A DNA stretch of 40,328 bases. Origin: Bacteroidales bacterium. Lineage in GTDB: Bacteria > Bacteroidota > Bacteroidia > Bacteroidales > VadinHA17. The DNA lies in contig JAHYJA010000008.1 in the NCBI GenBank assembly GCA_019429325.1, positions 1 through 40,328 of the forward strand. The letters run 5' to 3'. The notes beneath the pieces were generated by a model. That model saw only the letters and a program-made list of their open reading frames with translations, was not told the DNA's origin and made no database searches. Position 1 is the stretch's first letter; every line of letters begins with the position of its first letter. Below are positions 1-8,772 of the stretch, piece by piece. Made by a program: the position numbers and the translations under genes.

Positions 1-1
1 A

Positions 2-232
2 ATGACAAGCGGATCCAGAACAGAAGTTCCTGATCCAAGCATCTTTACAAAGAATCTTATTGAAACATTAGACTCCTCTCAGGAAACAATTTTCACTTCG
101 GAAGAACTTTTCAACAGAATTAAAATTGCTGTTGAAGGGAACACTATTGCGGTTCCAATTTACGGAAAAATAGAAAATGCAGACGATAGAGGAGGTGAAT
201 TTGTTTTCATAAGAAGAGACCAGATCAAATAA
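2..232 (+). CDS. Caspase-like (peptidase C14 family) protein, C-terminal fragment
   Basis: This is the last 76 codons of a gene that begins before the window; the reading frame is open from the first bases. The visible part resembles the C-terminal end of bacterial caspase-family proteins: a 'MTSGS' strand, then 'DPSIFTKNLIETLDS' (the usual S-I/V-F-T/A-K helix), then a region that reads like the family's closing 'GGxFxF' strand (GGEFVFIRR). The catalytic His and Cys would lie upstream and cannot be seen, so activity cannot be judged. The methionine at position 2 falls in the middle of a conserved strand and is not a plausible start. A lipoprotein gene follows 83 bp downstream on the same strand. 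The family call rests on remembered motif similarity only. Confidence 0.6.
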   Translation: MTSGSRTEVPDPSIFTKNLIETLDSSQETIFTSEELFNRIKIAVEGNTIAVPIYGKIENADDRGGEFVFIRRDQIK

Positions 233-315
233 TGAGTAAAAATCCGGGGTTAATAAAATGTATGTAAGTTTTAGATATTCACGGTATTTCTTAACACATA
301 GAAACAAATGAAGCC

Positions 316-1578
316 ATGAAGTCACGAATAAACAGTTCTTTAAATCTTCAAAAAGGAAAGATATATTTCCTGGCAATCGTTGTTCTGTTTTTTGCAAGTT
401 GCAAGCAGATACCAACCGTAACAACAGAAGCGGTTACTAATGTTACAACAAACAGTGCCGCAAGCGGAGGAAAGGTACTGGAAGATGGCAATGCTGAGGT
501 AACTGTTCGCGGAGTATGCTGGAGCACTAACCAATCACCTACCATAAACGATAATATAACAATGGATGGTGCCGGTATCGGTTCTTATACAAGCAGCATA
601 ACGCAGCTGGCACCTAATAACTTGTATTATGTAAAAGCATATGCAACTAATGAAAAAGGGACAGGTTACGGGAATGCTGTTTCCTTCACCACAAATCCTG
701 TCATACCACCAACAGTTACTACTTCTCCTGTAACATCCAAAACCTCTAATTCGGCAGTCAGCGGAGGAAACGTTACTTCTGACGGAGGGGCAAATGTTAC
801 TTCACGGGGAGTATGCTGGAGCACTTTGGAAAATCCTACAATATCAAGCTCCCATACCACAAATGGAAGCGGAACAGGCGCTTTTATCAGCAATATTACA
901 GGGCTCTCTCCAAGTGCTTCATATTATGTCAGGGCTTATGCCACCAATAGTGCAGGAACCGGTTATGGACAGAATGAAATTTTCACAACCAGCAGCACTT
1001 ATCCTGTTGCAGGATTGATATCCTACTTTAACTTCGATGACAATCTTATTGATCTGTTAGGCAATACTCCGGCTGGAGTGAACCACGGAAGTGCGACCTT
1101 TACTGAAGGAAAATCAGGCAAAGCGATAACACTCAACGGTACCAATCAATATATCCAGTTCGGAAGAAAAACGTATAAAAATGTTAACAACATAAGTGTT
1201 GCATTCTGGTTTATAAAACCCAATACTTCCGAATCGTTAAAATACTTTCTGAGTTGCAGTGATTTTGGAGTGTGGACTAAGACAGGAACTGCAGGTATAG
1301 CGATTTCATTGCCATCCACAAATAGTGCAAGTGGTTCAATAACACAAAATACATGGGTACACTTGGTCGGTACTTATGATGGAACAAATATTAAAGTATA
1401 TATTAATAGTATCTTAACAGAAATTCAATATCATCCCGGAAATATTTATGATGCAAACAGTTACCTCACGCTCGGACTTTGGAGCTCTTCCTATTGGGGT
1501 GGTAGTATTGACGATCTGTTCATTTACAACAAAGCATTGACTCAGTCAGAAGTCAATCAATTGTATAACTACCATTAA
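316..1578 (+). CDS. Lipoprotein with two CWST-type FN3-like repeats and a C-terminal LamG/concanavalin-like domain
   Basis: This 420-residue exported lipoprotein has a hydrophobic signal ending in a lipobox with Cys29 (LFFASC). Two repeats of about 100 residues follow. Each has a conserved core of TTNSAxSGG, VTxRGVCWST and YYVxAYATN, close to the repeats found with FISUMP domains in Bacteroidota and Fibrobacteres. From about residue 230 the protein changes to a LamG/laminin-G-like jelly roll (YFNFDDN, LNGTNQYIQFG, WVHLVGTYDGT, SIDDLFIYNKALT), a fold typically used for carbohydrate or surface binding. It is the first of four paralogous lipoproteins on this strand. The residues after Cys (KQIP) do not match the acidic surface-export signal seen in two of its paralogues. 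The start is ATG; an earlier ATG at 307 runs into a stop after two further codons. Ligand unknown. Confidence 0.8.
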   Translation: MKSRINSSLNLQKGKIYFLAIVVLFFASCKQIPTVTTEAVTNVTTNSAASGGKVLEDGNAEVTVRGVCWSTNQSPTINDNITMDGAGIGSYTSSITQLAPNNLYYVKAYATNEKGTGYGNAVSFTTNPVIPPTVTTSPVTSKTSNSAVSGGNVTSDGGANVTSRGVCWSTLENPTISSSHTTNGSGTGAFISNITGLSPSASYYVRAYATNSAGTGYGQNEIFTTSSTYPVAGLISYFNFDDNLIDLLGNTPAGVNHGSATFTEGKSGKAITLNGTNQYIQFGRKTYKNVNNISVAFWFIKPNTSESLKYFLSCSDFGVWTKTGTAGIAISLPSTNSASGSITQNTWVHLVGTYDGTNIKVYINSILTEIQYHPGNIYDANSYLTLGLWSSSYWGGSIDDLFIYNKALTQSEVNQLYNYH

Positions 1579-1700
1579 AAGTCACCTGATAATTTTTTTT
1601 CATGACGATAATGATCGTTTGCGTATTATAAATCAATTTCAACTGTCATTTTTGTGATCCACAGCATCTGATAACCATTAATTATTTTAAAAACAGTCAA

Positions 1701-3263
1701 ATGAAGAAAAAATCAAAAGAGTTATTTTTTTTTCTGGCTTGTTTTTTATTAATAACAGGTTGTGTAAAAAGACTACCAACTGTTTCAACAAATACAGTAA
1801 CTGATATTACAACAAACAGTGCCGCAAGCGGAGGAAAGGTACTTGAAGATGGAAATGCTGAGGTATCTGTTCGTGGAGTATGCTGGAGCACTAACCAATC
1901 ACCCACAATAAACGATAACAAAACAATGGATGGTGCTGGTATCGGTTCTTATACGAGCAGCCTGACGCAGCTGGCCCCTAATACTCTTTATTATGTAAAG
2001 GCATACGCAACTAACAGTGAAGGTACAGGTTATGGCAATGTGGTTTCTTTCACTACTAATTCTCTTCTGCAAGCCACCATAAGTATTTCGCCGGTGACAT
2101 CTATAACCACAAACTCTGCAGTGAGCGGAGGAAATGTTACATCTGACGGAGGAGCGGAGGTTACTGCACGTGGGGTTTGCTGGAATACTCTACCAAATCC
2201 TACAACATCAAACTTTAAAACTACAAACGGTAGCGGAACCGGAAGCTTTGTAAGTAATCTCACAGGCCTACAACCCGGAACTACCTATTATGTAAGAGCA
2301 TATGCAACCAATAGCGTTGGAACAACCTATAGTAATGATGAGATTAATTTTTCAACTCTTTGTGTGGCACCTTCAGCAACGACAGATGTTCCAACCAATA
2401 TAAGTGATATATCAGCAAGATTTAATGGTACTGTAAATGCAAATGGCTTTCCAACTACGGTGACCTTTGAATATGGCACAACAACAAGTTATGGAAGTTC
2501 AGCAACAGCTATACCGGGAACGGTTACCGGAAACAGTAGCACTTCTGTTAGTGCCAATATAACCGGATTAACCCCAGGTCAGACTTACCATTACAGGGTC
2601 AAAACAGTTAATTGTGGTAGAACAACTTATGGTATTAACAGAATGTTTAAAACTGAACTCTGTCCCACTTCTCTTACCCTCACCCACACTTCCGGTAATG
2701 TAGCCCCCGTTACGAAAACAGTAACTTACGGAATAGTGGAGACTAATCTCTCAGGCCAGAATAAATGCTGGATAACAAAGAACCTGGGTGCAACTTACCA
2801 GGCAGGTTCAGCTACCGATGCCACTGAGGCATCAGCAGGATGGTACTGGCAGTTTAATCGCAAACAGGGCTATAGACATGACGGATCAACTCGCACTCCC
2901 GGCACAACCTGGATAAGCACCATTAATGAGAACAGCAACTGGACAGCAGCCAATGATCCCTGCACTATCCTTCTTGGTTCTGGCTGGCGTATTCCAACAT
3001 ACACTGAATGGGATAATGCAGATATAAACGCCGGATGGGGTAACTATAACAATACTTACGCATCTGTTTTAAAAATACACGCTTCAGGGCGGCTTTCGAG
3101 TTCTGACGGCTCTCTGCAGAACCGTGGTTCATCAGGCTGGTACTGGAGCAGTACCCAGTATGCCGATTATGGCGCCCGTCATCTGACATTTGATGTGAGT
3201 TCATGTGGCATAGCTGGCAATTATAAGGTTTGGGCTGGTTCGCTCAGATGTATCAGAGATTGA
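1701..3263 (+). CDS. Lipoprotein with CWST repeats and a C-terminal FISUMP domain
   Basis: This is a 520-residue lipoprotein with lipobox Cys21 (LLITGC). It contains two CWST-type repeats (residues about 25-215), then a divergent third beta-sandwich repeat (about 220-320, CVAPSATT to TYGINRMFKT). The C-terminal third matches the Fibrobacter succinogenes major paralogous domain. Visible hallmarks are the 'CWITKNLGA' strand, the 'GSGWRIPTYTEWD' motif, the 'GWYWSSTQY' motif and the terminal 'SLRCIRD'. FISUMP domains are surface-associated modules of unknown biochemical role. The first repeat is nearly identical at DNA level to that of the preceding gene, for example around 1811-1990 versus 436-615, which points to recent duplication or gene conversion. 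The sequence after Cys (VKRLP) is basic, so surface export is less certain than for the genes at 5124 and 6854. Confidence 0.82.
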   Translation: MKKKSKELFFFLACFLLITGCVKRLPTVSTNTVTDITTNSAASGGKVLEDGNAEVSVRGVCWSTNQSPTINDNKTMDGAGIGSYTSSLTQLAPNTLYYVKAYATNSEGTGYGNVVSFTTNSLLQATISISPVTSITTNSAVSGGNVTSDGGAEVTARGVCWNTLPNPTTSNFKTTNGSGTGSFVSNLTGLQPGTTYYVRAYATNSVGTTYSNDEINFSTLCVAPSATTDVPTNISDISARFNGTVNANGFPTTVTFEYGTTTSYGSSATAIPGTVTGNSSTSVSANITGLTPGQTYHYRVKTVNCGRTTYGINRMFKTELCPTSLTLTHTSGNVAPVTKTVTYGIVETNLSGQNKCWITKNLGATYQAGSATDATEASAGWYWQFNRKQGYRHDGSTRTPGTTWISTINENSNWTAANDPCTILLGSGWRIPTYTEWDNADINAGWGNYNNTYASVLKIHASGRLSSSDGSLQNRGSSGWYWSSTQYADYGARHLTFDVSSCGIAGNYKVWAGSLRCIRD

Positions 3264-3406
3264 CCATCTGTTATATAATACCTGAGGGATGGCTATTGCG
3301 CTTTCTTTCTATATAGGATTGAAGTTATTCTTGAATTTATAATTGTGATACTTTTTAAACCCTGGAAGTAATAAATAGTCTGCTTTATTTATTTTATTAA
3401 TAAAAA

Positions 3407-4870
3407 TTGGATTCAACTATAAGTATACTACAAAATTTCACTTCCCTGATAACAAGGTTGAGCGTTTTGTTTTGTTTTACAGGACTTCTTTCTGCATCAG
3501 GTAAAACCCAGAATGCAGAAATTATCATTCATTTACGTGGAGTTTACGAAAGCAATATCAGCCTTCTTCATATATCAGGATCAAATACCATAACGCCTGT
3601 TACAGTAACACACAGTGTAAAAAATGGAGAGACTACAAACCTGCAGGTTCACGGAAATTACCTTCCAGGAGAGTTTGTATTGAGATTCGATTATAAAGAA
3701 AATGCAGGAAGTACACCATACCCGTCCGAAAAGTATATCATAGTTCACAACCAGGATCTGGAATTATGGGTACACCCGGTATTTTGTAATAATACAGACA
3801 GTACCTGGTTCCAGGCTGATGAAAGAGAAAACAGCGTTTTAATCCGGTTTCTTCAGGAGAACTTAATACAAAAGGAGATGCTGGGTTTGCTGCAAAACTT
3901 CCTGTTAAATTATGACGATACCAATTCAGAATTCTACCGACAAGGCATTAAAGAATATGAAAAAAGACGTCGAGAATTTAACCGGTGGTTATATGAACAA
4001 ACAAAAATATACAAGGAGTTATTTATAAGCCACCTGTTTGTTTTCCAGCATATTCCACAAATTGACTGGAAAGGCAGCAATACCGACAGAAAACAAAGCC
4101 TTAGAAACACCTATTTTGAAGGTATGGATTTCAGTGATCCTTTCATTGTAAAGACATCAAGAATGAAGGAATTGATGGATGGTTATGTTAACCTCTATGG
4201 CGAATTAGCCACAAGTATAAAACTGCGTGATTCACTGTTCACCCTGGCCGGAAAAACAGCAATAGAAAAAGCGAAGAGAGGACAACCTATTGTTTATGGA
4301 TGGATGGTTGATTATTTCTTTAATGGTTATGAGAGTTTTAATATTGAAGAAGGAATTAAAATGCTGGAACCTTATCTTAATGACCCGAATTGTCTCACCA
4401 CAAGGCGGCAGGAAATTAATAAAAGACTGAAGGGGATCGAAACAATGGTACCGGGAGCAACCGCACCTGATATTATTATGATAGATGTTGAAGATAAACC
4501 TTTTGAGTTAAACGTCTTCCAGACAGAAAAAAAATATCTCCTCCTTCTTTTTTGGTCGGCTGATTGTAACCATTGTATTGAAACTTTGGACAGGCTTCAT
4601 TCACTTTATCAACAAACAGAAATCCAAAGAAGACTTGAGATAATTGCTATAAGCATGGATGAAACGGAAAGCGAGATTTTAAAATGGCAACAAAAAATAA
4701 GGGAACTGAAAGGGTGGACTCAAATCCGGGCGTATGATGGGCTGCGAAGTAAGGTTGCCAACGACTATTATATATTGGGCATACCAGTAATGGTATTGTT
4801 AAATTCCAAAACCAAAGAAATAGTTTCCTTACCGGAAGATACAGGGCAATTGGAGAATCTGTTAAAGTAG
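3407..4870 (+). CDS. TlpA/ResA-like thioredoxin-fold protein with long N-terminal domain
   Basis: A predicted exported protein of 487 residues whose last 150 residues form a TlpA/AhpC-type thioredoxin domain. It shows 'PGATAPDI' at the domain entry, the redox motif Cys387-Asn-His-Cys390 after 'LLLLFWSAD', and a cis-proline motif (LGIPVM, Pro460). The N-terminal 330 residues resemble the DUF4369/DUF5106-type regions placed before TlpA domains in Bacteroidota: a beta-rich start, then long helices. The reading frame opens right after a stop codon and no ATG precedes the hydrophobic segment (TRLSVLFCFTGLLSASG), so TTG at 3407 is the likely start. No lipobox is visible, so it is probably periplasmic. 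It may reduce disulfides in neighbouring cysteine-containing surface lipoproteins, each of which has one Cys per CWST repeat; that link is inference from position only. Confidence 0.78.
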   Translation: MDSTISILQNFTSLITRLSVLFCFTGLLSASGKTQNAEIIIHLRGVYESNISLLHISGSNTITPVTVTHSVKNGETTNLQVHGNYLPGEFVLRFDYKENAGSTPYPSEKYIIVHNQDLELWVHPVFCNNTDSTWFQADERENSVLIRFLQENLIQKEMLGLLQNFLLNYDDTNSEFYRQGIKEYEKRRREFNRWLYEQTKIYKELFISHLFVFQHIPQIDWKGSNTDRKQSLRNTYFEGMDFSDPFIVKTSRMKELMDGYVNLYGELATSIKLRDSLFTLAGKTAIEKAKRGQPIVYGWMVDYFFNGYESFNIEEGIKMLEPYLNDPNCLTTRRQEINKRLKGIETMVPGATAPDIIMIDVEDKPFELNVFQTEKKYLLLLFWSADCNHCIETLDRLHSLYQQTEIQRRLEIIAISMDETESEILKWQQKIRELKGWTQIRAYDGLRSKVANDYYILGIPVMVLLNSKTKEIVSLPEDTGQLENLLK

Positions 4871-5123
4871 TATTGCAATTAGCATTAAATAGATTATACT
4901 GGATATTAAGGTGTTAAAGTGCAATTGATTCCCGACTATCTGAATTTTATCAATAATACCTGATGCAATTTTACTCTATTTGTTGAAACAAACTTGACTT
5001 TGGCATTTTAATGGTTTAATTTTATAACTGATCTATTCTTTGGTCAATATGATCTTGTCAAAACCACTACTGTTATAAAAGCATTTGAATAATTACATTC
5101 AGCTAATTAAAATACAGAAAATC

Positions 5124-6737
5124 ATGGAATCATTTTACAATCTAGTTATCCATAAGCTGTTAGTTAAGTTATCCTTCATTTTAATGGCGGTTTTTCTTAT
5201 TACAGGCTGCAAGGAAGAACCAACTGTGACAACTGATCCCGTGGTTAATATTTCTACAACTACAGCAACCAGCGGTGGTAAAGTGCTGGAAGATGGCAAT
5301 GCCGGCGTGACTGCCCGTGGGGTGTGCTGGAGTACAAATCAATCGCCCACAATAAATGACAGTAAAACAACAGATGGTGCCGGAATAGGTTCTTTTACGA
5401 GCAATATTACTCAGCTAACACCTAATACCGTTTATTATGTAAAAGCATACGCAACCAATAGCGAAGGTACGGGTTACGGAAATGCAGTTTCCTTTACAAC
5501 GAATCCTCTCTTATTGGCTACAGTGACTACCTCGCAAGTAACAACAATTACCTCAAGCTCAGCATCAGGCGGTGGTAATGTCACATCTGACGGAGGGGCA
5601 GAAGTTACTGCTCGTGGAGTATGCTGGAACACCCTTCCAAATCCTTCTACGACAAACAATAAAACAACTGATGGCAGCGGAACAGGAAGTTATGTTAGTT
5701 CCATTACGGGGTTACAGCCAGGTAAAACCTATTATTTAAGAGCCTATGCAATTAACAGTGTTGGAACGGCCTATGGGGAAGAGGTTAATTTCCCAACTCC
5801 TGTAGTTAAACCAACACTGACGACGACTGTAGTTACAGAAAGAACATCAAACTCTGCAAGAAGCGGAGGCAATATTACTGATGATGGCGGAGCTCCGGTC
5901 ACCTCCCGTGGCGTTTGCTGGAGCAGTTCTGAAAACCCCAACCTATCAAATCCACATACGATTGACGGATTAGGATCCGGTAGTTTTACCAGCATCATAA
6001 GCAATCTATTACCCAACACGGTCTATTATGTAAAAGCCTATGCAACAAACAGTGCAGGAACAGATTACGGAAACCAGATAGCTTTTACGACATTGCAGCT
6101 AACTGATGTTGATGGGAATACTTACCAGACAGTCGTTATCGGAACCCAGATTTGGATGGCTGAAAACCTTAAAACCACAAAATATAACAGTGGTGACCTA
6201 ATACCTCATGTGACCGAACCAGCTGCCTGGTCAAGTCTGACTACCGGAGCTTACTGCAATTACAATAATACAATAAGTAATGCTAATGCATATGGTCGTT
6301 TATATAACTGGCATGCTGTAAATACAGGCAGATTATGCCCAACCGGGTGGCATGTACCAAGTTATAATGAATGGGACTCACTAACAGAATACCTGATAAC
6401 AAATGGTTATAATTATGATGGTACAACAACAGGGAATAAAATAGCTAAATCACTGGCATATAATTTATTATGGAATACATCGACTGTTATTGGTGCAGTA
6501 GGAAACTCAGATTATCCTGAGAAAAGAAACACAACTGGCTTTACCGCTCTGCCTGCTGGCCGTCGATATAACGATGGAACTTATAGATTCTTTGGCGAAG
6601 AAGGAAACTGGTGGTCTTCTACTGAAAGTAATATCAGTTACGCTTGGAATTGGTTCTTACTTTATAATTACAGCGATTTTGATTATAATGACCCCCTTAA
6701 AGTAAATGGTTTTTCTGTTCGTTGCGTTAGAGATTAA
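5124..6737 (+). CDS. Lipoprotein with three CWST repeats and a C-terminal FISUMP domain
   Basis: This is a 537-residue lipoprotein. I use ATG 5124, because the upstream in-frame TTG (5085) would put 13 extra residues before a complete signal sequence. Lipobox LITGC gives Cys29, followed by KEE, which matches the K-(D/E)2 pattern of the Bacteroidota surface lipoprotein export signal. Three CWST-type repeats span about residues 35-330. A canonical FISUMP domain follows: 'DVDGNTYQTVVIGTQIWM', 'AENLKTTKYN', 'YGRLYNWHAV', 'CPTGWHVPSYNEWD', 'GNWWSSTES' and the closing 'GFSVRCVRD'. Its first 75 codons after the lipobox are almost identical at DNA level to those of the gene at 6854. It is probably surface-exposed and of unknown ligand. 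The frame closes with TAA at 6735-6737. Confidence 0.85.
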   Translation: MESFYNLVIHKLLVKLSFILMAVFLITGCKEEPTVTTDPVVNISTTTATSGGKVLEDGNAGVTARGVCWSTNQSPTINDSKTTDGAGIGSFTSNITQLTPNTVYYVKAYATNSEGTGYGNAVSFTTNPLLLATVTTSQVTTITSSSASGGGNVTSDGGAEVTARGVCWNTLPNPSTTNNKTTDGSGTGSYVSSITGLQPGKTYYLRAYAINSVGTAYGEEVNFPTPVVKPTLTTTVVTERTSNSARSGGNITDDGGAPVTSRGVCWSSSENPNLSNPHTIDGLGSGSFTSIISNLLPNTVYYVKAYATNSAGTDYGNQIAFTTLQLTDVDGNTYQTVVIGTQIWMAENLKTTKYNSGDLIPHVTEPAAWSSLTTGAYCNYNNTISNANAYGRLYNWHAVNTGRLCPTGWHVPSYNEWDSLTEYLITNGYNYDGTTTGNKIAKSLAYNLLWNTSTVIGAVGNSDYPEKRNTTGFTALPAGRRYNDGTYRFFGEEGNWWSSTESNISYAWNWFLLYNYSDFDYNDPLKVNGFSVRCVRD

Positions 6738-6853
6738 TGTATCTTATTAGCATTCAGTACCGTGTATCAGCAACTAAAGCATGATACTTATTTTATTGAA
6801 AATTTGATTTTTATATTTCAGATTACAATCAGTTGAATAAATTACAAAAAGTT

Positions 6854-8617
6854 ATGCAAACATCTAAGGATGTAATTATCAATCAGGTGCTGGTTAAAAT
6901 ATCCTGTCTGGTAATGCTTGTTTTTTCTATTACAGGATGCAAGGAAGAACCGACTGTGACAACTGACCCGGTGGTTAATATTTCTACAACCACTGCAACC
7001 AGCGGTGGCAAAGTGCTGGAAGATGGTAATGCCGGCGTGACTGCCCGTGGGGTGTGCTGTAGTACAAATCAATCGCCCAAAATAAATGACAGTAAAACAA
7101 CAGATGGTGCCGGAGTAGGTTCTTTTACAAGCAGCTTAACGCAGTTGGCACCTAATACCCTGTATTATGTAAGAGCCTATGCAACCAATAGCGTTGGAAC
7201 AGCCTATAGCAGCAATGAAATTTATTTTACAACTCTCGGTACAGTTCCTGGTGCACCGACAATAGGGACAGCAATAAAAGGAAACGCTCAGGCCACAGTG
7301 ACATTTACACCACCGTCCAGCGATGGCGGCTCTGCTATAACAGGATACACTGTAACTTCAAATCCTGGTGGTTTAACAGGCACCGGTTCCGCAAGTCCTA
7401 TAACTGTAACAGGGCTTACCAATGGAACAGCCTATACTTTCACAGTTACTGCCACAAATGCCAATGGTACGGGTCCGGCAAGCGCTGCTTCGAATTCGGT
7501 AACACCTTCAACAGTTCCCGGTGCGCCAACAGGCGTGACAGCAACTGCCGGAAATACCCAGGCTACTGTAACATTTACGGCACCTGCCAGTGATGGCGGC
7601 TCTCCCATTACAGGATACACAGTAACTTCAAGCCTTGGAGGAATAACACGCACCGGTACTTCGACTACTATTACTGTAACCGGACTGACCAACGGAACTG
7701 CTTATACATTCACAGTTACTGCAACAAATGCTAATGGTACGGGTCCGGCAAGTGCTGCTTCGAATTCGGTAACGCCTTCTACAGTTCCTGGTGCACCGAC
7801 AATTGGGACAGCGACACCAGGGAATGCCCAGTCCACAGTGACATTTACACCACCGGCCAGTGATGGCGGCTCCCCAATCACAGGATATACAGTAACTTCC
7901 AGCCCAGGCGGAATAACACGCACTGGTACCTCAAGCCCGATTACTGTAACCGGGCTTACCAACCTGACTTCTTATACCTTTACAGTGGTAGCCACAAATA
8001 TTAATGGTAACAGTGCTCCAAGTGCTGCTTCAAATTCAGTGATACCAGGCACTGTAACCAACCCCGCAACGGGCAAAATCTGGATGGACCGTAACCTGGG
8101 AGCCTTACGGGTGGCAACCTCAAGCACCGATGCCAATTCATACGGCCATTTATACCAGTGGGGGCGTGGCAGCGACGGGCACCAGGTAAGAACATCCGGC
8201 ACAACCACTACATTAAGCAGCAGTAATACACCCGGGCATGGTAACTTTATTCTGGCACCCAACAGTCCTTTTGACTGGCGCAGTCCGCAAAACGACAACC
8301 TGTGGCAGGGGGTAAGTGGCACCAATAATCCCTGCCCAAGCGGTTACAGGCTGCCTACCGAAGCGGAGTGGGATGCAGAGCGTTCAAGCTGGAACAGCAA
8401 CAACGCCGCCGGTGCCTTTGCATCTCCCCTTAAGTTGCCCGTTGCAGGCAGCCGCAGCCGCATCAATGGTTCGCTCGAAAATGTCGGTGCCGGCTTCTAT
8501 TGGAGCAGTTCGATTAGCGGTACCAATTCACGCGACCTGGGCTTCACCAGCAGCGATGCCTACATGCGCATCGACGGCCGGGCGTACGGGCTCTCTGTGC
8601 GTTGCATTAAGCATTGA
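6854..8617 (+). CDS. Lipoprotein with one CWST repeat, three FN3 domains and a GC-rich FISUMP domain
   Basis: This is a 587-residue lipoprotein; ATG 6854 is preferred over the in-frame TTG at 6833. Cys29 (SITGC) is followed by KEE, a surface-export-like signal. One CWST repeat comes next, in which the usual Trp is replaced by Cys (GVCCST). Three fibronectin type III domains follow, each with 'VPGAPT', 'ATVTFTPPxSDGGSxITGYTVTS' and 'TGLTNGTAYTFTV' strands, encoded by three 270-bp tandem units. The C-terminal domain is FISUMP-like (KIWMDRNLGA, GYRLPTEAEWD, GFYWSSS, LSVRCIKH). This last part is clearly richer in GC than the rest: 37 of 60 bases in 8521-8580, against 23 of 60 in the equivalent part of the neighbouring gene (6601-6660). 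That suggests the C-terminal module was acquired or swapped separately. Confidence 0.85.
   Translation: MQTSKDVIINQVLVKISCLVMLVFSITGCKEEPTVTTDPVVNISTTTATSGGKVLEDGNAGVTARGVCCSTNQSPKINDSKTTDGAGVGSFTSSLTQLAPNTLYYVRAYATNSVGTAYSSNEIYFTTLGTVPGAPTIGTAIKGNAQATVTFTPPSSDGGSAITGYTVTSNPGGLTGTGSASPITVTGLTNGTAYTFTVTATNANGTGPASAASNSVTPSTVPGAPTGVTATAGNTQATVTFTAPASDGGSPITGYTVTSSLGGITRTGTSTTITVTGLTNGTAYTFTVTATNANGTGPASAASNSVTPSTVPGAPTIGTATPGNAQSTVTFTPPASDGGSPITGYTVTSSPGGITRTGTSSPITVTGLTNLTSYTFTVVATNINGNSAPSAASNSVIPGTVTNPATGKIWMDRNLGALRVATSSTDANSYGHLYQWGRGSDGHQVRTSGTTTTLSSSNTPGHGNFILAPNSPFDWRSPQNDNLWQGVSGTNNPCPSGYRLPTEAEWDAERSSWNSNNAAGAFASPLKLPVAGSRSRINGSLENVGAGFYWSSSISGTNSRDLGFTSSDAYMRIDGRAYGLSVRCIKH
7241..8050 (+). 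repeat. Three 270-bp tandem FN3-encoding repeats
   Basis: The segment beginning 'acagttcctggtgcaccgac' recurs at 7241, 7511 and 7781, a period of 270 bp (90 codons). Each unit encodes one fibronectin type III domain of the lipoprotein at 6854-8617. The units are highly similar at DNA level, including synonymous positions, so copy number could vary between strains by slippage or unequal recombination. Confidence 0.9.
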
Positions 8618-8772
8618 GTGAGCACAGAAGCTGATTTGGGGCGTAAAGGCACAACACGCTAAATATCTGTGTAAGAAAACTATAATTAAGTTGGTGTAAC
8701 TCCCTACTTTTTGAGAAATCGAATGGGGAGAAATTTTGGGGTTGCGGGTTGTATTTCGATAAAATATTGAAA

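Noticed and set aside
7432-7962. Open - strand frames of 86 codons repeated under the FN3 units
   Set aside because: They are complements of the repeats, with low-complexity Val/Pro-rich translations and no start signals.
7241-8050. Regular repeats that might suggest a CRISPR array or other non-coding repeat
   Set aside because: The 270-bp units are in frame and encode FN3 domains; there are no short repeats with unique spacers.
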